Below, piece after piece: positions 1-8,605 of a stretch of 64,000 bases of DNA (its first letter is position 1; each line of letters begins with the position of its first letter). This stretch comes from Vibrio ziniensis (lineage in GTDB: Bacteria > Pseudomonadota > Gammaproteobacteria > Enterobacterales > Vibrionaceae). The notes beneath the pieces were generated by a model that was given only the letters and a program-made list of their open reading frames with translations, did not search any database and had not been told where the DNA came from. The stretch is taken from positions 1,116,001 to 1,180,000 of the forward strand of contig NZ_CP049331.1 in NCBI RefSeq assembly GCF_011064285.1, given 5' to 3'. The position numbers and the translations under genes were made by a program.

Positions 1-326
1 GGCATTTAGCGGTCGTTTCCCTATTTTTTAAATTGGGAGAACAAAATGCAGAGCTTGAAAAATTGTTAGCTGTAGCGCCGAAAGAAGAGGCAAAAGCTGA
101 TCTTTCTAAGCCATTCGACATAACTGCGCTACTGCCGAAAGAAAAGCAGTATTACCGTTTTAATGGCTCGTTAACTACTCCACCATGTTCGGAAGGTGTA
201 CGTTGGTTGGTATTGAAACAGCCACTTACCATTTCAAACACTCAAGTTGAGAAGTTTGAACAGTTGATGGGTCATAATAACCGCCCAATTCAAGCGATTA
301 ATGCCCGTGTGATATTAAGTAATTGA
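1..326 (+). CDS. alpha-carbonic anhydrase, C-terminal part
   Basis: Partial gene, open from the left edge (reading frame begins at base 3) to a TGA at 324-326. The visible 107 or so residues match the end of alpha-class carbonic anhydrases: HLAVVSLFF near the edge, then YYRFNGSLTTPPCSEGVRW, the family's conserved strand containing the TTPPC motif, and a closing NNRPIQ segment. These enzymes interconvert CO2 and bicarbonate using a His3 zinc site, and are usually periplasmic in Gram-negatives; the zinc ligands and signal peptide lie upstream of the window. The TTG at 33 is in frame but only an internal codon. A terminator follows directly. Confidence 0.9.
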   Translation, partial: HLAVVSLFFKLGEQNAELEKLLAVAPKEEAKADLSKPFDITALLPKEKQYYRFNGSLTTPPCSEGVRWLVLKQPLTISNTQVEKFEQLMGHNNRPIQAINARVILSN

Positions 327-346
327 TATATAAGTGTAATAGTTAT

Positions 347-378
347 TTAGCCTCAGTTGTTACTGAGGCTTTTTTTGT
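347..378. terminator. intrinsic terminator between convergent genes
   Basis: AGCCTCAG (349-356) pairs with CTGAGGCT (363-370) over a six-base loop and is followed by a run of T on the + strand, ending the carbonic anhydrase transcript. The convergent DUF1496 gene stops inside the loop at 360-362, so the hairpin may serve both directions. Confidence 0.8.
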
Positions 379-626
379 TCGTTATTAAGTTGAACCCACT
401 TTAACTGTCCGTTAGTCTCAAACTTGTTTGCTGCTTGGCAAACCATATATAGCTCACCCACTTGAAGTAACGCACCTTCTGAATAGGCTTGATCTTGATA
501 GTAGCAAACACGTTTACCCATATTGCCATCAATAATTACCGGTACCGAAGCGGCAGGAGTGGTGACCGTTTCAGCCATCGATAATGGGCTTAAAAGTGCC
601 AAAATTAGTGTGAAATATTTAGGCAT
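360..626 (-). CDS. DUF1496 family exported protein
   Basis: 88-residue protein with an N-terminal signal peptide (hydrophobic residues 5-18, likely cleavage after SMA). The mature part has the DUF1496 pattern: a GKRVCYYQDQAYSEGA stretch around residues 37-52 and a second cysteine in YMVCQ, giving two cysteines likely to form a periplasmic disulfide. E. coli YnjH has the same architecture. The function is not known. It sits 11 bases downstream of the PLP-enzyme gene on the same strand, so it may be co-transcribed with it. Confidence 0.8.
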   Translation of the reverse strand: MPKYFTLILALLSPLSMAETVTTPAASVPVIIDGNMGKRVCYYQDQAYSEGALLQVGELYMVCQAANKFETNGQLKWVQLNNEQKKPQ

Positions 627-637
627 AATTCTGTTCC

Positions 638-1561
638 TTATAGGTCATAATGGCGCTGATAACGAGGCAGCATGCTTTCATTACCTAACAGACCACCTTG
701 ATGAATATAGATGAGTGAAGGATGGTTTTCCGTCAGTTTGCTTCCATCCTGAAGCGTTTTTCTTTCAAACCAAGAGCTTAAGCAACGCCACATTATAGGG
801 TCATAAAGCAAATCAAACTCTACATGGGTCTGGTCTTGCAATTGTTGCCAGATATCAAAATCTTCTCGATATAGATGACCAAAGTAATGCTTGTCTTCAA
901 GTTGCAGGATCTCTGGATGACTTGATTCGCCCAACTCGTTAAATTGTTCTACTAAGTATTCAGTACCACCCACACAAGGGCAGGTAATTACTTGAATCCC
1001 ATATGGCTTAAGGGTTTTGTGTAGAAATAGTGCAGTGGTTCCAGTGCCTGACGGGAGTGCAATACACCATTCTTGCTTGGGTTGCATTCGAATCCATTCT
1101 AGTATTTCCATACCGAGCTGTTTGACTCCAGCTTCCGCCATTTTAGAACGGCCGCCTTCGGGGACTGGCAAACAAGTCTCATCTGGTTGGCGAATTTGCT
1201 CGATATAATCTCTAGGGTGAAGACCTGATGGACGAGTTTCAATGATGTTTGCGTTAAGTTCGAGAGCACCACGGTAGTTACCAATCGGTCTTTGTTTTAG
1301 CCAAGAGGGGATATGGTCTACATAGAATTCAAGTTTCCAGCCGCGAATACTCGCCAACGCAGCCAGTGAATAAAGGGAGTTAGCTTGAGCAGAGCCAAAG
1401 CCAATAAGGGTAGATATCTGGGGCAAATCGGCTTCTAACAACGACATGAACTTTCGGGCTTTATTACCACTAAACTGCGAATGCAATTGGTCATCACGTT
1501 TGAGGTAAAAGTGATGATTATTAAAATGATGTTCGGTAATAGGGCTATCGGCGAGTTTCAT
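638..1561 (-). CDS. PLP-dependent ACC deaminase / D-cysteine desulfhydrase-like enzyme
   Basis: 307 residues of the fold-type II PLP family (COG2515). Near the N terminus FYLKRDDQLHSQFSGNKARK carries the PLP-binding lysine K34 in the usual GNKxRK context; a PSGTGTTA loop near residue 171 binds the phosphate, and GFGSAQANS is the substrate-binding SxxxN-type loop. Family members act on 1-aminocyclopropane-1-carboxylate or D-cysteine; Vibrio members are unassigned, so the substrate is left open. The start at 1561 is the only ATG fitting the family N terminus. Confidence 0.85.
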   Translation of the reverse strand: MKLADSPITEHHFNNHHFYLKRDDQLHSQFSGNKARKFMSLLEADLPQISTLIGFGSAQANSLYSLAALASIRGWKLEFYVDHIPSWLKQRPIGNYRGALELNANIIETRPSGLHPRDYIEQIRQPDETCLPVPEGGRSKMAEAGVKQLGMEILEWIRMQPKQEWCIALPSGTGTTALFLHKTLKPYGIQVITCPCVGGTEYLVEQFNELGESSHPEILQLEDKHYFGHLYREDFDIWQQLQDQTHVEFDLLYDPIMWRCLSSWFERKTLQDGSKLTENHPSLIYIHQGGLLGNESMLPRYQRHYDL

Positions 1562-1633
1562 AACTCTTCCTACTTCAATGAGATAGCTAAAGAAGGCGCA
1601 TTATAACTCTAAGTCTTCAGCTAACACGTAAGT

Positions 1634-2896
1634 TTATTGCTCAAAAGTAATTAGGGCTTCGCAGCCACGAGTAGGACGATTCTTAATCGAGAAATTCCAG
1701 TGATATCGACGACATAAGTCTTCAACAATTAATAAACCCAAGCCATGCCCATCTTGATTGGCGGTTTGGTTCAGGCCGGGTCCATTGTCTCTGACGGCTA
1801 ACGATTCGGAAGACACTTCTAACGTAACACCACCTTGATGGGTTGCTGCAATGGCATTACGCAGTAAGTTACCAACCACCATGTTGAGCACTGCGGGTGC
1901 TGCTTTAATCTGTGGCATTTGGTGGAAAATCAGTTCTACATCAATGCCTTTGTCTTTTGCTTGTGCGCTGTTGAGGTCAATGATGGTTTCAAACTCAGTT
2001 TTACTTACTTCTCTTACAATGGCTTCGTCTTCACTGCGTTCATAACGAACAAGCCCTAGTAGCGCATCAACCATAGTACTCATTTGCGAAGTGGCTTCGT
2101 TGATTCGCACGATTTGGCGTTGCTGAAATTCATCATCGACATTGCGTTCCAACAGTTTACTAGCACCTTTGACTATGGTTAATGGTGTTCTTAACTCATG
2201 GCTGGCGTAACGGGCAAAGGCTTGCTCACGTTTAAGTAGGCTGTGGATTTCATGACGATACTGGTTGAGTTGGTCTGCAAGAATTTGGAATTCGCTGGCT
2301 CCTCCGGCAGGGATTTCAAACACATGAGCCGCGTTACCACTGTGTTCAGTTAATTGCTTTGTTAGATTATTAATGGGTTCAATCAATCGTTGGGAAAGAC
2401 GCAACAGCAGCCCACCAAAAATGAGCAGCAGACCCGCAACACTGGTGATCACAATGATGCCAGAGAATAGGGTTTCATTTTGCCCGAATTCAATTTGGTT
2501 GATATCTGATAGTAAAATAACGGGCTTTCTTTCACCATCTTTATAGTAATAGCTAAAAAACACCATACGTGAATCTGGGTCGTTACCCACTTCACCGACG
2601 AAGTTGTCTCTTCCTTCAAAATACTTATGGTACTCAGATGGAACTAGGCTGATATCGTTATAGGCGGTGGTCAGCACATCTATGGTGATTTTGCCATTTT
2701 CGCCATTCATAAAACGCGAAATGGCTTCGTTTTTATCGATTTCGATGCGTCGTTCACCGACACGGTCTTCTGACCAGTGCAGAGCGGTATAAAAAATGAT
2801 GTAACTGGCTAAACCCATGACAAGGGCAACGCTGGTAAAGAATATCGCCAATTGCCCGGTAAGTGTGCGAGTGTTGGTAAAACTGATGGTATTCAT
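1634..2896 (-). CDS. sensor histidine kinase (HAMP, HisKA, HATPase)
   Basis: 420-residue membrane kinase. Transmembrane segments at about 16-38 and 144-166 bracket a periplasmic sensor of roughly 105 residues; a HAMP linker follows, then HisKA with the phospho-acceptor H233 in ASHELRTPLT, and an HATPase domain with N box (NLLRNAIAAT), DNGPG and GHGLGL motifs. It autophosphorylates and should pass phosphate to the regulator encoded just upstream. Its ATG overlaps the regulator's stop by one base (TAATG), indicating translational coupling. The signal is unknown. A relation to the Vibrio CarRS/VprAB pair is possible but unverified. Confidence 0.9.
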   Translation of the reverse strand: MNTISFTNTRTLTGQLAIFFTSVALVMGLASYIIFYTALHWSEDRVGERRIEIDKNEAISRFMNGENGKITIDVLTTAYNDISLVPSEYHKYFEGRDNFVGEVGNDPDSRMVFFSYYYKDGERKPVILLSDINQIEFGQNETLFSGIIVITSVAGLLLIFGGLLLRLSQRLIEPINNLTKQLTEHSGNAAHVFEIPAGGASEFQILADQLNQYRHEIHSLLKREQAFARYASHELRTPLTIVKGASKLLERNVDDEFQQRQIVRINEATSQMSTMVDALLGLVRYERSEDEAIVREVSKTEFETIIDLNSAQAKDKGIDVELIFHQMPQIKAAPAVLNMVVGNLLRNAIAATHQGGVTLEVSSESLAVRDNGPGLNQTANQDGHGLGLLIVEDLCRRYHWNFSIKNRPTRGCEALITFEQ

Positions 2897-3582
2897 TATA
2901 CCTTCTCCAAACGAAAGCCAATTTTAGGCACAGTTACCAACATTGAGGACTCGAATGGTTTATCTAGCTGGTTGCGAAGCTGGTAAATATGGCTACGTAA
3001 TACGTCATTATTGGGTTCATTGTCTTGCCATAGCATATCCGTGATTTCATCGCGGGTGACGACATCGGGAGCTCGTTGGCAAAGTAGTTCCAAGATTGAA
3101 TATGTCGTTGGATTTAACGAGAGCTTGATACCGTCTCGATAAGCCTGATGAGTTTTTTGATCAATACGCAGGCTGGCAAATTCTAGCGATGTTTCCGTAA
3201 CTGTTCTACGGTAACGTTTAATTAATGCGTGTAAGCGAGCTTCGAGGATTTCGAGATCAAAAGGTTTGGTGAGGTAATCATCGGCACCGTATTTGAATCC
3301 GCTTAACATGTCTTCACGGCTATCCAATGCGGTAAGCATCAGCACCGGAGTTGTATTACCTGCTTCTCTAAGCTTTTCACAAACAGTCAAACCGTCCATA
3401 CGCGGTAACATGAGATCTAAAATGATTGCATCGAATGGTGTTTGTAGTGCTAGTTTGAGCCCGAGTTCTCCATTGTCGGCATAATCGAGTTCCATACCTT
3501 CACTTTCAAAGTAATCAAACAAGATTCCTGCAACTTCTCGATTATCTTCTACCAGTAATATTTTATTCATGTCGACGCTCAT
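2896..3582 (-). CDS. OmpR-family response regulator
   Basis: 228 residues: receiver domain (about 5-120) with acidic pocket E12/D13, phospho-acceptor D56 in ILDLMLPRMDG and the switch residues TALD and KPFD; then an OmpR/PhoB winged helix (about 130-225) ending with the wing segment VPKIGFRLEKV. First gene of the two-gene operon with the kinase. The alternative in-frame start at 3570 (MNKILLVEDN) is also plausible and matches many relatives better. Confidence 0.92.
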   Translation of the reverse strand: MSVDMNKILLVEDNREVAGILFDYFESEGMELDYADNGELGLKLALQTPFDAIILDLMLPRMDGLTVCEKLREAGNTTPVLMLTALDSREDMLSGFKYGADDYLTKPFDLEILEARLHALIKRYRRTVTETSLEFASLRIDQKTHQAYRDGIKLSLNPTTYSILELLCQRAPDVVTRDEITDMLWQDNEPNNDVLRSHIYQLRNQLDKPFESSMLVTVPKIGFRLEKV

Positions 3583-3702
3583 TCACCCATAAGGCTGCCA
3601 TTTGCAAAGTAAGCCTAAAACCATTTGGTTCTATCTTGCATCTATTCTTTGTTTAAGAAAAGTATATCCATTTATTGATCCTGCCTGGGGTGATTGAGGA
3701 GC

Positions 3703-3735
3703 AAAAAAAAGCCCAGAACATAGTGCGATCTGGGC
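3703..3735 (-). terminator. minus-strand intrinsic terminator without an obvious gene
   Basis: Read on the minus strand, GCCCAGA pairs with TCTGGGC over an 11-base loop and is followed by eight T. No convincing minus-strand gene ends here, so the transcript it closes is unknown; it may end a small RNA or an unrecognised short gene. Read on the + strand, the same hairpin would sit in the leader of the 3759 small frame. Confidence 0.6.
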
Positions 3736-3758
3736 GGATACAACAATAGGAGTTAAAT

Positions 3759-3965
3759 ATGAAAAGCAGTGGTGTTCGTGTTGTCAGAAAACAAAACAGT
3801 TTGACGGCCTGTAAACTCTTAATGCGCCAACAACGGACACTAATTAAGACTAAGTGTTTTTCGTTTAGTTCCATGAGTAGTGAAAATTTTTTAGTTTTTC
3901 AGTTTTGTGTCATTTGCTGTATGGCTGATGTGTGTGGGATATGGGGGATGACGAAGCAAGATTAG
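3759..3965 (+). CDS. possible small protein, doubtful
   Basis: 68 codons opening with ATG seven bases after AGGAG. The first 34 residues are rich in Arg and Lys, and the remainder in Cys, Phe and Ser. No domain, signal peptide or family recognised. The good ribosome site is the only support; base composition is not clearly coding. It could be a leader peptide or chance. Confidence 0.2.
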   Translation: MKSSGVRVVRKQNSLTACKLLMRQQRTLIKTKCFSFSSMSSENFLVFQFCVICCMADVCGIWGMTKQD

Positions 3966-4013
3966 AAAGTGTGATGTTAATCTGTTGTTAATTTTGTGTA
4001 TCAGAAGTATATT

Positions 4014-4029
4014 TCAAACAGGTGTTTGA
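4014..4029. promoter_or_regulatory. predicted PsrA operator (auto-regulation)
   Basis: TCAAACAGGTGTTTGA is a near-perfect palindrome 26 bases before the TetR-family gene. It fits the published PsrA pattern (G/C)AAAC-N2-4-GTTT(G/C), with N4 here. PsrA-type repressors bind such sites at their own promoters and at beta-oxidation genes, and are released by long-chain fatty acids. Confidence 0.75.
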
Positions 4030-4054
4030 TTTTAATGTTTCATGTGAGTGATGA

Positions 4055-4684
4055 ATGGCGTCGAAAAGTAGTACCAAAGAAAAAATATTGGATATAGCGG
4101 AATGCCTTTTCGCTGAGCATGGTTTTAAAGACACCTCGCTTAGAACGATTACAGGCAAGGCTGGAGTCAATTTGGCTTCTGTGAACTATCACTTTGGTGA
4201 TAAGAAAACGTTGGTTCGTGCAGTGCTGAATCGTTACCTGGAGGCGTTTATGCCTGAAGTACATAAAGCTTTGATTGAGCTGAATCAACGTGAATCATAC
4301 TCAATGGAGGATGTATTTGAATCACTGCGTGAACCGTTGAAGAATCTCAATAAGGTCAGTACACATGGTACCAGTCGCTTTATGTTGTTGATTGGAAGAG
4401 GCTATACCGATGTTCAAGGGCATTTGCGTTGGTTTATAACCACTCGTTACGAAGATGTATTGAAATTGTTTACTGACTCAGTAATGAAAGCAAACCCTGA
4501 ATTAACTAGCGAAACTCTGTTTTGGCGTCTGCACTTCACCTTAGGCACATGTGTTTTCACTATGGCTTCAAGTAAAGCGTTGGCAGAAATCGCAGAAAAT
4601 GATTTTGGAAGTAAGGTTGATGCAAAAGTCGTTATTGACCAAATCATTCCATATCTCGCTGCTGGCGTTGCAGCAAAAATATAA
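4055..4684 (+). CDS. psrA: TetR-family regulator of fatty acid oxidation, PsrA-like
   Basis: 209 residues. An N-terminal TetR HTH (about 8-52, with LRTITGKAGVNLASVNYHFGDK) is followed by an all-helical ligand domain. Three facts support PsrA: the closely spaced downstream acyl-CoA dehydrogenase gene, the enoyl-ACP reductase gene beyond it, and a CAAAC-N4-GTTTG palindrome in its own promoter. In Pseudomonas, Shewanella and Vibrio, PsrA represses beta-oxidation genes and responds to fatty acyl ligands. Start ATG 4055 is taken as giving the normal TetR N terminus; the ribosome site is weak. Confidence 0.8.
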   Translation: MASKSSTKEKILDIAECLFAEHGFKDTSLRTITGKAGVNLASVNYHFGDKKTLVRAVLNRYLEAFMPEVHKALIELNQRESYSMEDVFESLREPLKNLNKVSTHGTSRFMLLIGRGYTDVQGHLRWFITTRYEDVLKLFTDSVMKANPELTSETLFWRLHFTLGTCVFTMASSKALAEIAENDFGSKVDAKVVIDQIIPYLAAGVAAKI

Positions 4685-4730
4685 AGCTAAAAAATAATAA
4701 TAAAACCCCGTGAACAAAAGGATCTGCACA

Positions 4731-7013
4731 ATGAGCTCTCTACGACAAAAATGGATAAGTGACCCCGCCTTTAAGTTGTTTAAGAAGGTATTGCCACCTC
4801 TATCTAGTACTGAAAAAGAAGCAATGGAAGCGGGAAGTGTCTGGTGGGATGGTGAACTGTTTTCCGGCCAGCCAGATTTTCAAAAGCTTCACCATTACCC
4901 TAAACCGTCGTTTACTGCTGAAGAGCAGTCATTCATGGATAATGAGCTAGAAACCCTGCTTGAGATGCTTGATGATCACAAGATTGTAAAAGAAGATCGT
5001 GATTTACCAGAAAATGTTTGGACATACATGCGCAAAGAGCGTTTTTTCTCTTTGAACATTTCAACGGAATATGGTGGTCGCGAATTTTCTGCTTTAGCAA
5101 ACTCAACCATTGTTTCTCGCCTTGCGACTCGTTCAATCAGTGCTGCGGTAACCGTAATGGTACCTAACTCTTTAGGTCCTGGTGAGTTACTTTCTCACTA
5201 CGGAACTCAAGAGCAAAAAGACTACTGGTTGCCACGCCTTGCTGATGGTACGGATATACCGTGCTTTGCCCTAACAGGGCCTGAAGCTGGATCTGATGCA
5301 GGGGGTATTCCAGACCAAGGTGTTGTTTGTTACGGACTGCATCAAGGAAAAGAAGTACTTGGTATCCGTTTAAGTTGGAATAAACGCTACATCACACTTG
5401 CGCCAGTCGCTACTGTGGTTGGTTTGGCATTTAAACTGAGTGACCCTGAAAAGTTACTGGGTGACAAAGAGGACATAGGCATTACCTGTGCGCTCATTCC
5501 GGCGAATCATGAGGGTGTAGAAATTGGTGAGCGCCATGACCCCCTTGGTCTCGCATTTATGAATGGTCCAACTCGTGGCAACGACGTTTTTATTCCGATG
5601 GAATGGTTGATTGGTGGCTCTGAATACGCGGGCAAAGGCTGGCGTATGCTGGTGGAATGTTTGTCGGCAGGTCGTGGTATCTCTCTACCAGCGTTAGGTA
5701 CTGCAATTGGCCATCTGACGGCACGTACTACAGGCGCTTACGCTTATGTGCGTAAGCAGTTTGGTATGTCGATTGGCAAATTTGAAGGTGTGGCAGAATC
5801 GCTAGGTCGGATTGGTGGTCTAACCTATTTGTTAGAAGCGACAAGAACACTAACAACCACGTCTTTGGATCTAAAAGAAAAACCGGGAATTGTGACTGCA
5901 ATAGCTAAATATCACATGACTGAAATTGCTCGTGTTATTTTGAATGACTCTATGGATATTCATTCAGGACGCGCAATTCAAGACGGCCCCATGAACTATT
6001 TGGCGAGTCACTACTTAGGTATTCCGGTTGCGATTACCGTCGAAGGTGCAAATATTCTGACGCGTAACCTAATGATCTTTGGGCAAGGTGCAACGCGTTG
6101 TCACCCTTATGTGTTGAAAGAGATGGAAGCGGCTGCCAACCCTGATGAGAAAGAAGGGGCGAAACAGTTTGATAAATTGCTGTTCAAACATATTCGTCAT
6201 GCAACGAAAAACTCGATTGGTGCGCTTATTGCCGCATTAACAGGCTCAGCGTTTGTTAAAGCTAATATGAGTGGTCCAACGAAGCCTTACTACAAGCAGC
6301 TAACGCGCTTAAGTCGTGTGTTGGCCGTGAGTGCTGATATGGCGATGTTAACTCTAGGTGGCGAACTGAAACGTAAAGAGATGATCTCGGCGCGTTTAGG
6401 CGACGGACTAAGTTACTTGTATATGGCTTCTGCGGTACTGAAAAAATACGAAGATGATGGTCGTCAGCAATCTGACCTCAACTACGTACATTATGCGATG
6501 CAACACTGTTTGTACCACGCTGCTAAATCACTAAATGAAGTTTATCGAAACTACCCTTCAAAAGCGGTTGGACGGTTGTTAAAAGGTCTGTTGTTCCCAC
6601 TAGGTAATCATTACCAAGCGCCAAGTAATGATTTGTCGCTTGCGGTGGCTGAGAGCTTAATGATTCCAGGCGCTCATCGTGATCGTCTGACACATCTTTG
6701 CTATATAGGTAAAGGCGAAGATGACAGCGTTGGCTTGATGGAAAAAGCATTCCTTGCTCTCTACAGCATTCAAGGACTAGAGAAGAAACTTTATCGTGGT
6801 ATTAAAGATGGTAAAGTTGCTCGCAAAGGCCTATTGGCTGACCGTTTGATTCAGGCAAAAGAAGCCGGTGTGTTAACTGCGGAAGAAATTGATGCCATTT
6901 TGGCGGCGGAAAAGCTACGTTATAAAGCGATTCAGGTGGATCACTTTAGCCATGATTTCTCAAAAGTTTTGACCAATCAGACAGTGAAACCTAAGCTAAA
7001 CAACGTAGCTTAA
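4731..7013 (+). CDS. fadE: acyl-CoA dehydrogenase, FadE family
   Basis: 760 residues, the large proteobacterial FadE type rather than the 400-residue soluble type. The dehydrogenase core (about 70-470) shows the FAD/substrate signature CFALTGPEAGSDAGG and SAGRGISLPALG; the C-terminal third matches DUF1974, found only in FadE. Catalyses the first, FAD-dependent oxidation of fatty acyl-CoA to trans-2-enoyl-CoA. Start at 4731 is chosen because AAAGGA lies about eight bases upstream; a GTG at 4710 is in frame but has no ribosome site. It lies 46 bases after psrA, probably in one operon. Confidence 0.93.
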   Translation: MSSLRQKWISDPAFKLFKKVLPPLSSTEKEAMEAGSVWWDGELFSGQPDFQKLHHYPKPSFTAEEQSFMDNELETLLEMLDDHKIVKEDRDLPENVWTYMRKERFFSLNISTEYGGREFSALANSTIVSRLATRSISAAVTVMVPNSLGPGELLSHYGTQEQKDYWLPRLADGTDIPCFALTGPEAGSDAGGIPDQGVVCYGLHQGKEVLGIRLSWNKRYITLAPVATVVGLAFKLSDPEKLLGDKEDIGITCALIPANHEGVEIGERHDPLGLAFMNGPTRGNDVFIPMEWLIGGSEYAGKGWRMLVECLSAGRGISLPALGTAIGHLTARTTGAYAYVRKQFGMSIGKFEGVAESLGRIGGLTYLLEATRTLTTTSLDLKEKPGIVTAIAKYHMTEIARVILNDSMDIHSGRAIQDGPMNYLASHYLGIPVAITVEGANILTRNLMIFGQGATRCHPYVLKEMEAAANPDEKEGAKQFDKLLFKHIRHATKNSIGALIAALTGSAFVKANMSGPTKPYYKQLTRLSRVLAVSADMAMLTLGGELKRKEMISARLGDGLSYLYMASAVLKKYEDDGRQQSDLNYVHYAMQHCLYHAAKSLNEVYRNYPSKAVGRLLKGLLFPLGNHYQAPSNDLSLAVAESLMIPGAHRDRLTHLCYIGKGEDDSVGLMEKAFLALYSIQGLEKKLYRGIKDGKVARKGLLADRLIQAKEAGVLTAEEIDAILAAEKLRYKAIQVDHFSHDFSKVLTNQTVKPKLNNVA

Positions 7014-7035
7014 GGATAAGGTTAAACACTTAACT

Positions 7036-7066
7036 AAGAAGGCTTCCATAGTGAAGCCTTCTTTAT
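7036..7066 (+). terminator. intrinsic terminator after fadE
   Basis: AAGAAGGCTTC (7036-7046) pairs with its exact complement at 7053-7063 over a six-base loop, followed by TTT. It closes the psrA-fadE transcript 22 bases after the stop. Confidence 0.75.
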
Positions 7067-7178
7067 ATCGAACGAAAGTGCTCCAACCACTTGCTAAATC
7101 GGACTATTTTGACAGAAATAGGGTGCGATTTGTGGTTGAAACTTTTATCCTAGCGAAGATTTTTGAAGGAAGTTGAAT

Positions 7179-8381
7179 ATGATCATCAAACCTAAAATTC
7201 GCGGATTTATCTGTACAACAACGCACCCAGTGGGTTGTGAAGCTAATGTAAAAGAACAAATCGCTTACACTAAAGCACAAGGCCCAATTAAGAATGCGCC
7301 TAAGCGTGTGCTTGTTGTTGGTTCTTCAAGTGGTTACGGCCTTTCTTCTCGTATTGCTGCTGCCTTTGGCGGTGGTGCTGCAACTATCGGTGTTTTCTTT
7401 GAAAAGCCGGGTTCAGATAAGAAGACAGGTACGGCTGGTTTCTACAATGCAGCTGCATTTGACAAACTTGCTCACGAAGAAGGTCTGTACGCGAAAAGCC
7501 TTAACGGCGACGCATTCTCAAATGAAGCTAAACAAAAAGCAGTAGAGCTAATAAAACAAGACCTTGGTCAAATTGACTTGGTTGTTTACTCTCTAGCATC
7601 TCCTGTTCGTAAAATGCCTGAAACAGGTGAAGTTATTCGTTCTTCACTAAAACCAATCGGTGAAACATACACTTCAACTGCGGTTGATACCAATAAAGAT
7701 GTCATCATTGAAGCAAGTGTAGAGCCTGCAACTGAAGAAGAAATCCAAGACACCATCACGGTAATGGGTGGTCAAGACTGGGAGCTTTGGATGCAAGCGC
7801 TTGAAGAAGGTGGTGTTTTAGCAGAAGGCTGTAAAACAGTTGCGTATAGCTACATCGGTACTGAATTAACGTGGCCAATCTACTGGGATGGCGCGTTAGG
7901 TCGTGCGAAGATGGACTTAGACCGCGCAGCAGCAGTGTTGAATGGCAAATTATCAGCAACAGGCGGAAGCGCAAACGTAGCGGTTCTTAAATCTGTTGTG
8001 ACTCAAGCAAGTTCTGCGATTCCTGTAATGCCTTTGTACATTGCAATGGTATTTAAGAAAATGCGTCAAGAAGGCATCCATGAAGGTTGTATGGAGCAAA
8101 TTTACCGCATGTTTAGCCAACGCCTATACAAAGATGACGGTAGTGCTCCAGAAACAGACGAGAAAAACCGTCTACGTCTAGATGACTGGGAACTTCGCGA
8201 AGATATCCAAAAACATTGTAGTGACCTGTGGCCTCAAATCACGACTGAGAACCTAAAAGAGTTAACAGATTACGAACTTTACAAAGAAGAGTTTCTAAAA
8301 CTGTTTGGTTTCGGTATTGAAGGCGTAGATTACGATGCAGACGTAAGCGCAGAAGTAGCATTTGACGTTATCGATATCTAA
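7179..8381 (+). CDS. fabV: trans-2-enoyl-ACP (CoA) reductase FabV
   Basis: 400 residues, a full-length FabV, which reduces enoyl-ACP with NADH in fatty acid elongation and is naturally triclosan-resistant. Starts [19 protein letters not shown], the invariant family N terminus. The NADH fold is seen in [15 protein letters not shown], and the FabV-specific Y-X8-K active site is present as [10 protein letters not shown] near residue 235. ATG 7179 follows GAAGGAAG; a TTG two codons upstream is not needed. It sits downstream of psrA-fadE but has its own 165-base upstream region, so it is probably transcribed separately. Confidence 0.96.
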   Translation: MIIKPKIRGFICTTTHPVGCEANVKEQIAYTKAQGPIKNAPKRVLVVGSSSGYGLSSRIAAAFGGGAATIGVFFEKPGSDKKTGTAGFYNAAAFDKLAHEEGLYAKSLNGDAFSNEAKQKAVELIKQDLGQIDLVVYSLASPVRKMPETGEVIRSSLKPIGETYTSTAVDTNKDVIIEASVEPATEEEIQDTITVMGGQDWELWMQALEEGGVLAEGCKTVAYSYIGTELTWPIYWDGALGRAKMDLDRAAAVLNGKLSATGGSANVAVLKSVVTQASSAIPVMPLYIAMVFKKMRQEGIHEGCMEQIYRMFSQRLYKDDGSAPETDEKNRLRLDDWELREDIQKHCSDLWPQITTENLKELTDYELYKEEFLKLFGFGIEGVDYDADVSAEVAFDVIDI

Positions 8382-8396
8382 GTATTCGAGATATAC

Positions 8397-8429
8397 AAAA
8401 GGCGCTCATTCGGAGCGCCTTTTTCTTTT
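8397..8429 (+). terminator. intrinsic terminator after fabV
   Basis: GGCGCTC (8401-8407) and GAGCGCC (8413-8419) form a stem over ATTCG, with A-rich sequence before and a T run after, so it could also work on the opposite strand. Confidence 0.85.
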
Positions 8430-8484
8430 TCGTAATAGCTACTGCTTAACTAGTTTTCTAATACCAATCTGGAAAACTCATTGC

Positions 8485-8580
8485 TCAGTAACATGCAAAC
8501 CTTCCGAGCCAAGGAAGGCCTGGAGGAGTTTCACGGACTTTAATGCCAATCACTGCTCCACCGATGCTTAATTTGTTCAT
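8485..8580 (-). CDS. possible 31-residue small protein
   Basis: Minus-strand frame from ATG 8580 to TGA 8485, with GTAGGT six bases upstream of the start. It encodes a short peptide beginning MNKLSIGGAVIG and ending with a proline/glycine-rich RETPPGLPWLGR segment. It begins 26 bases after the ybjL stop. No family recognised; it could be chance. Confidence 0.2.
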   Translation of the reverse strand: MNKLSIGGAVIGIKVRETPPGLPWLGRFACY

Positions 8581-8605
8581 ATTTATACCTACAATGGTAT
8601 AAGAG

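Larger units (their letters stand above)
3583..4054. other. gene-poor interval with a minus-strand terminator and a doubtful small ORF
   Basis: No confidently recognised gene. It holds a minus-strand hairpin terminator (3703-3735), a + strand 68-codon reading frame at 3759-3965 preceded by AGGAG at a good distance, and the PsrA-type palindrome near its right end. The small frame encodes a basic then cysteine-rich peptide with no family I recognise. Confidence 0.6.

Noticed and set aside
8362..8571. 69-codon + strand frame after fabV
   Set aside because: Begins inside fabV and runs through its terminator; unlikely to be a gene.
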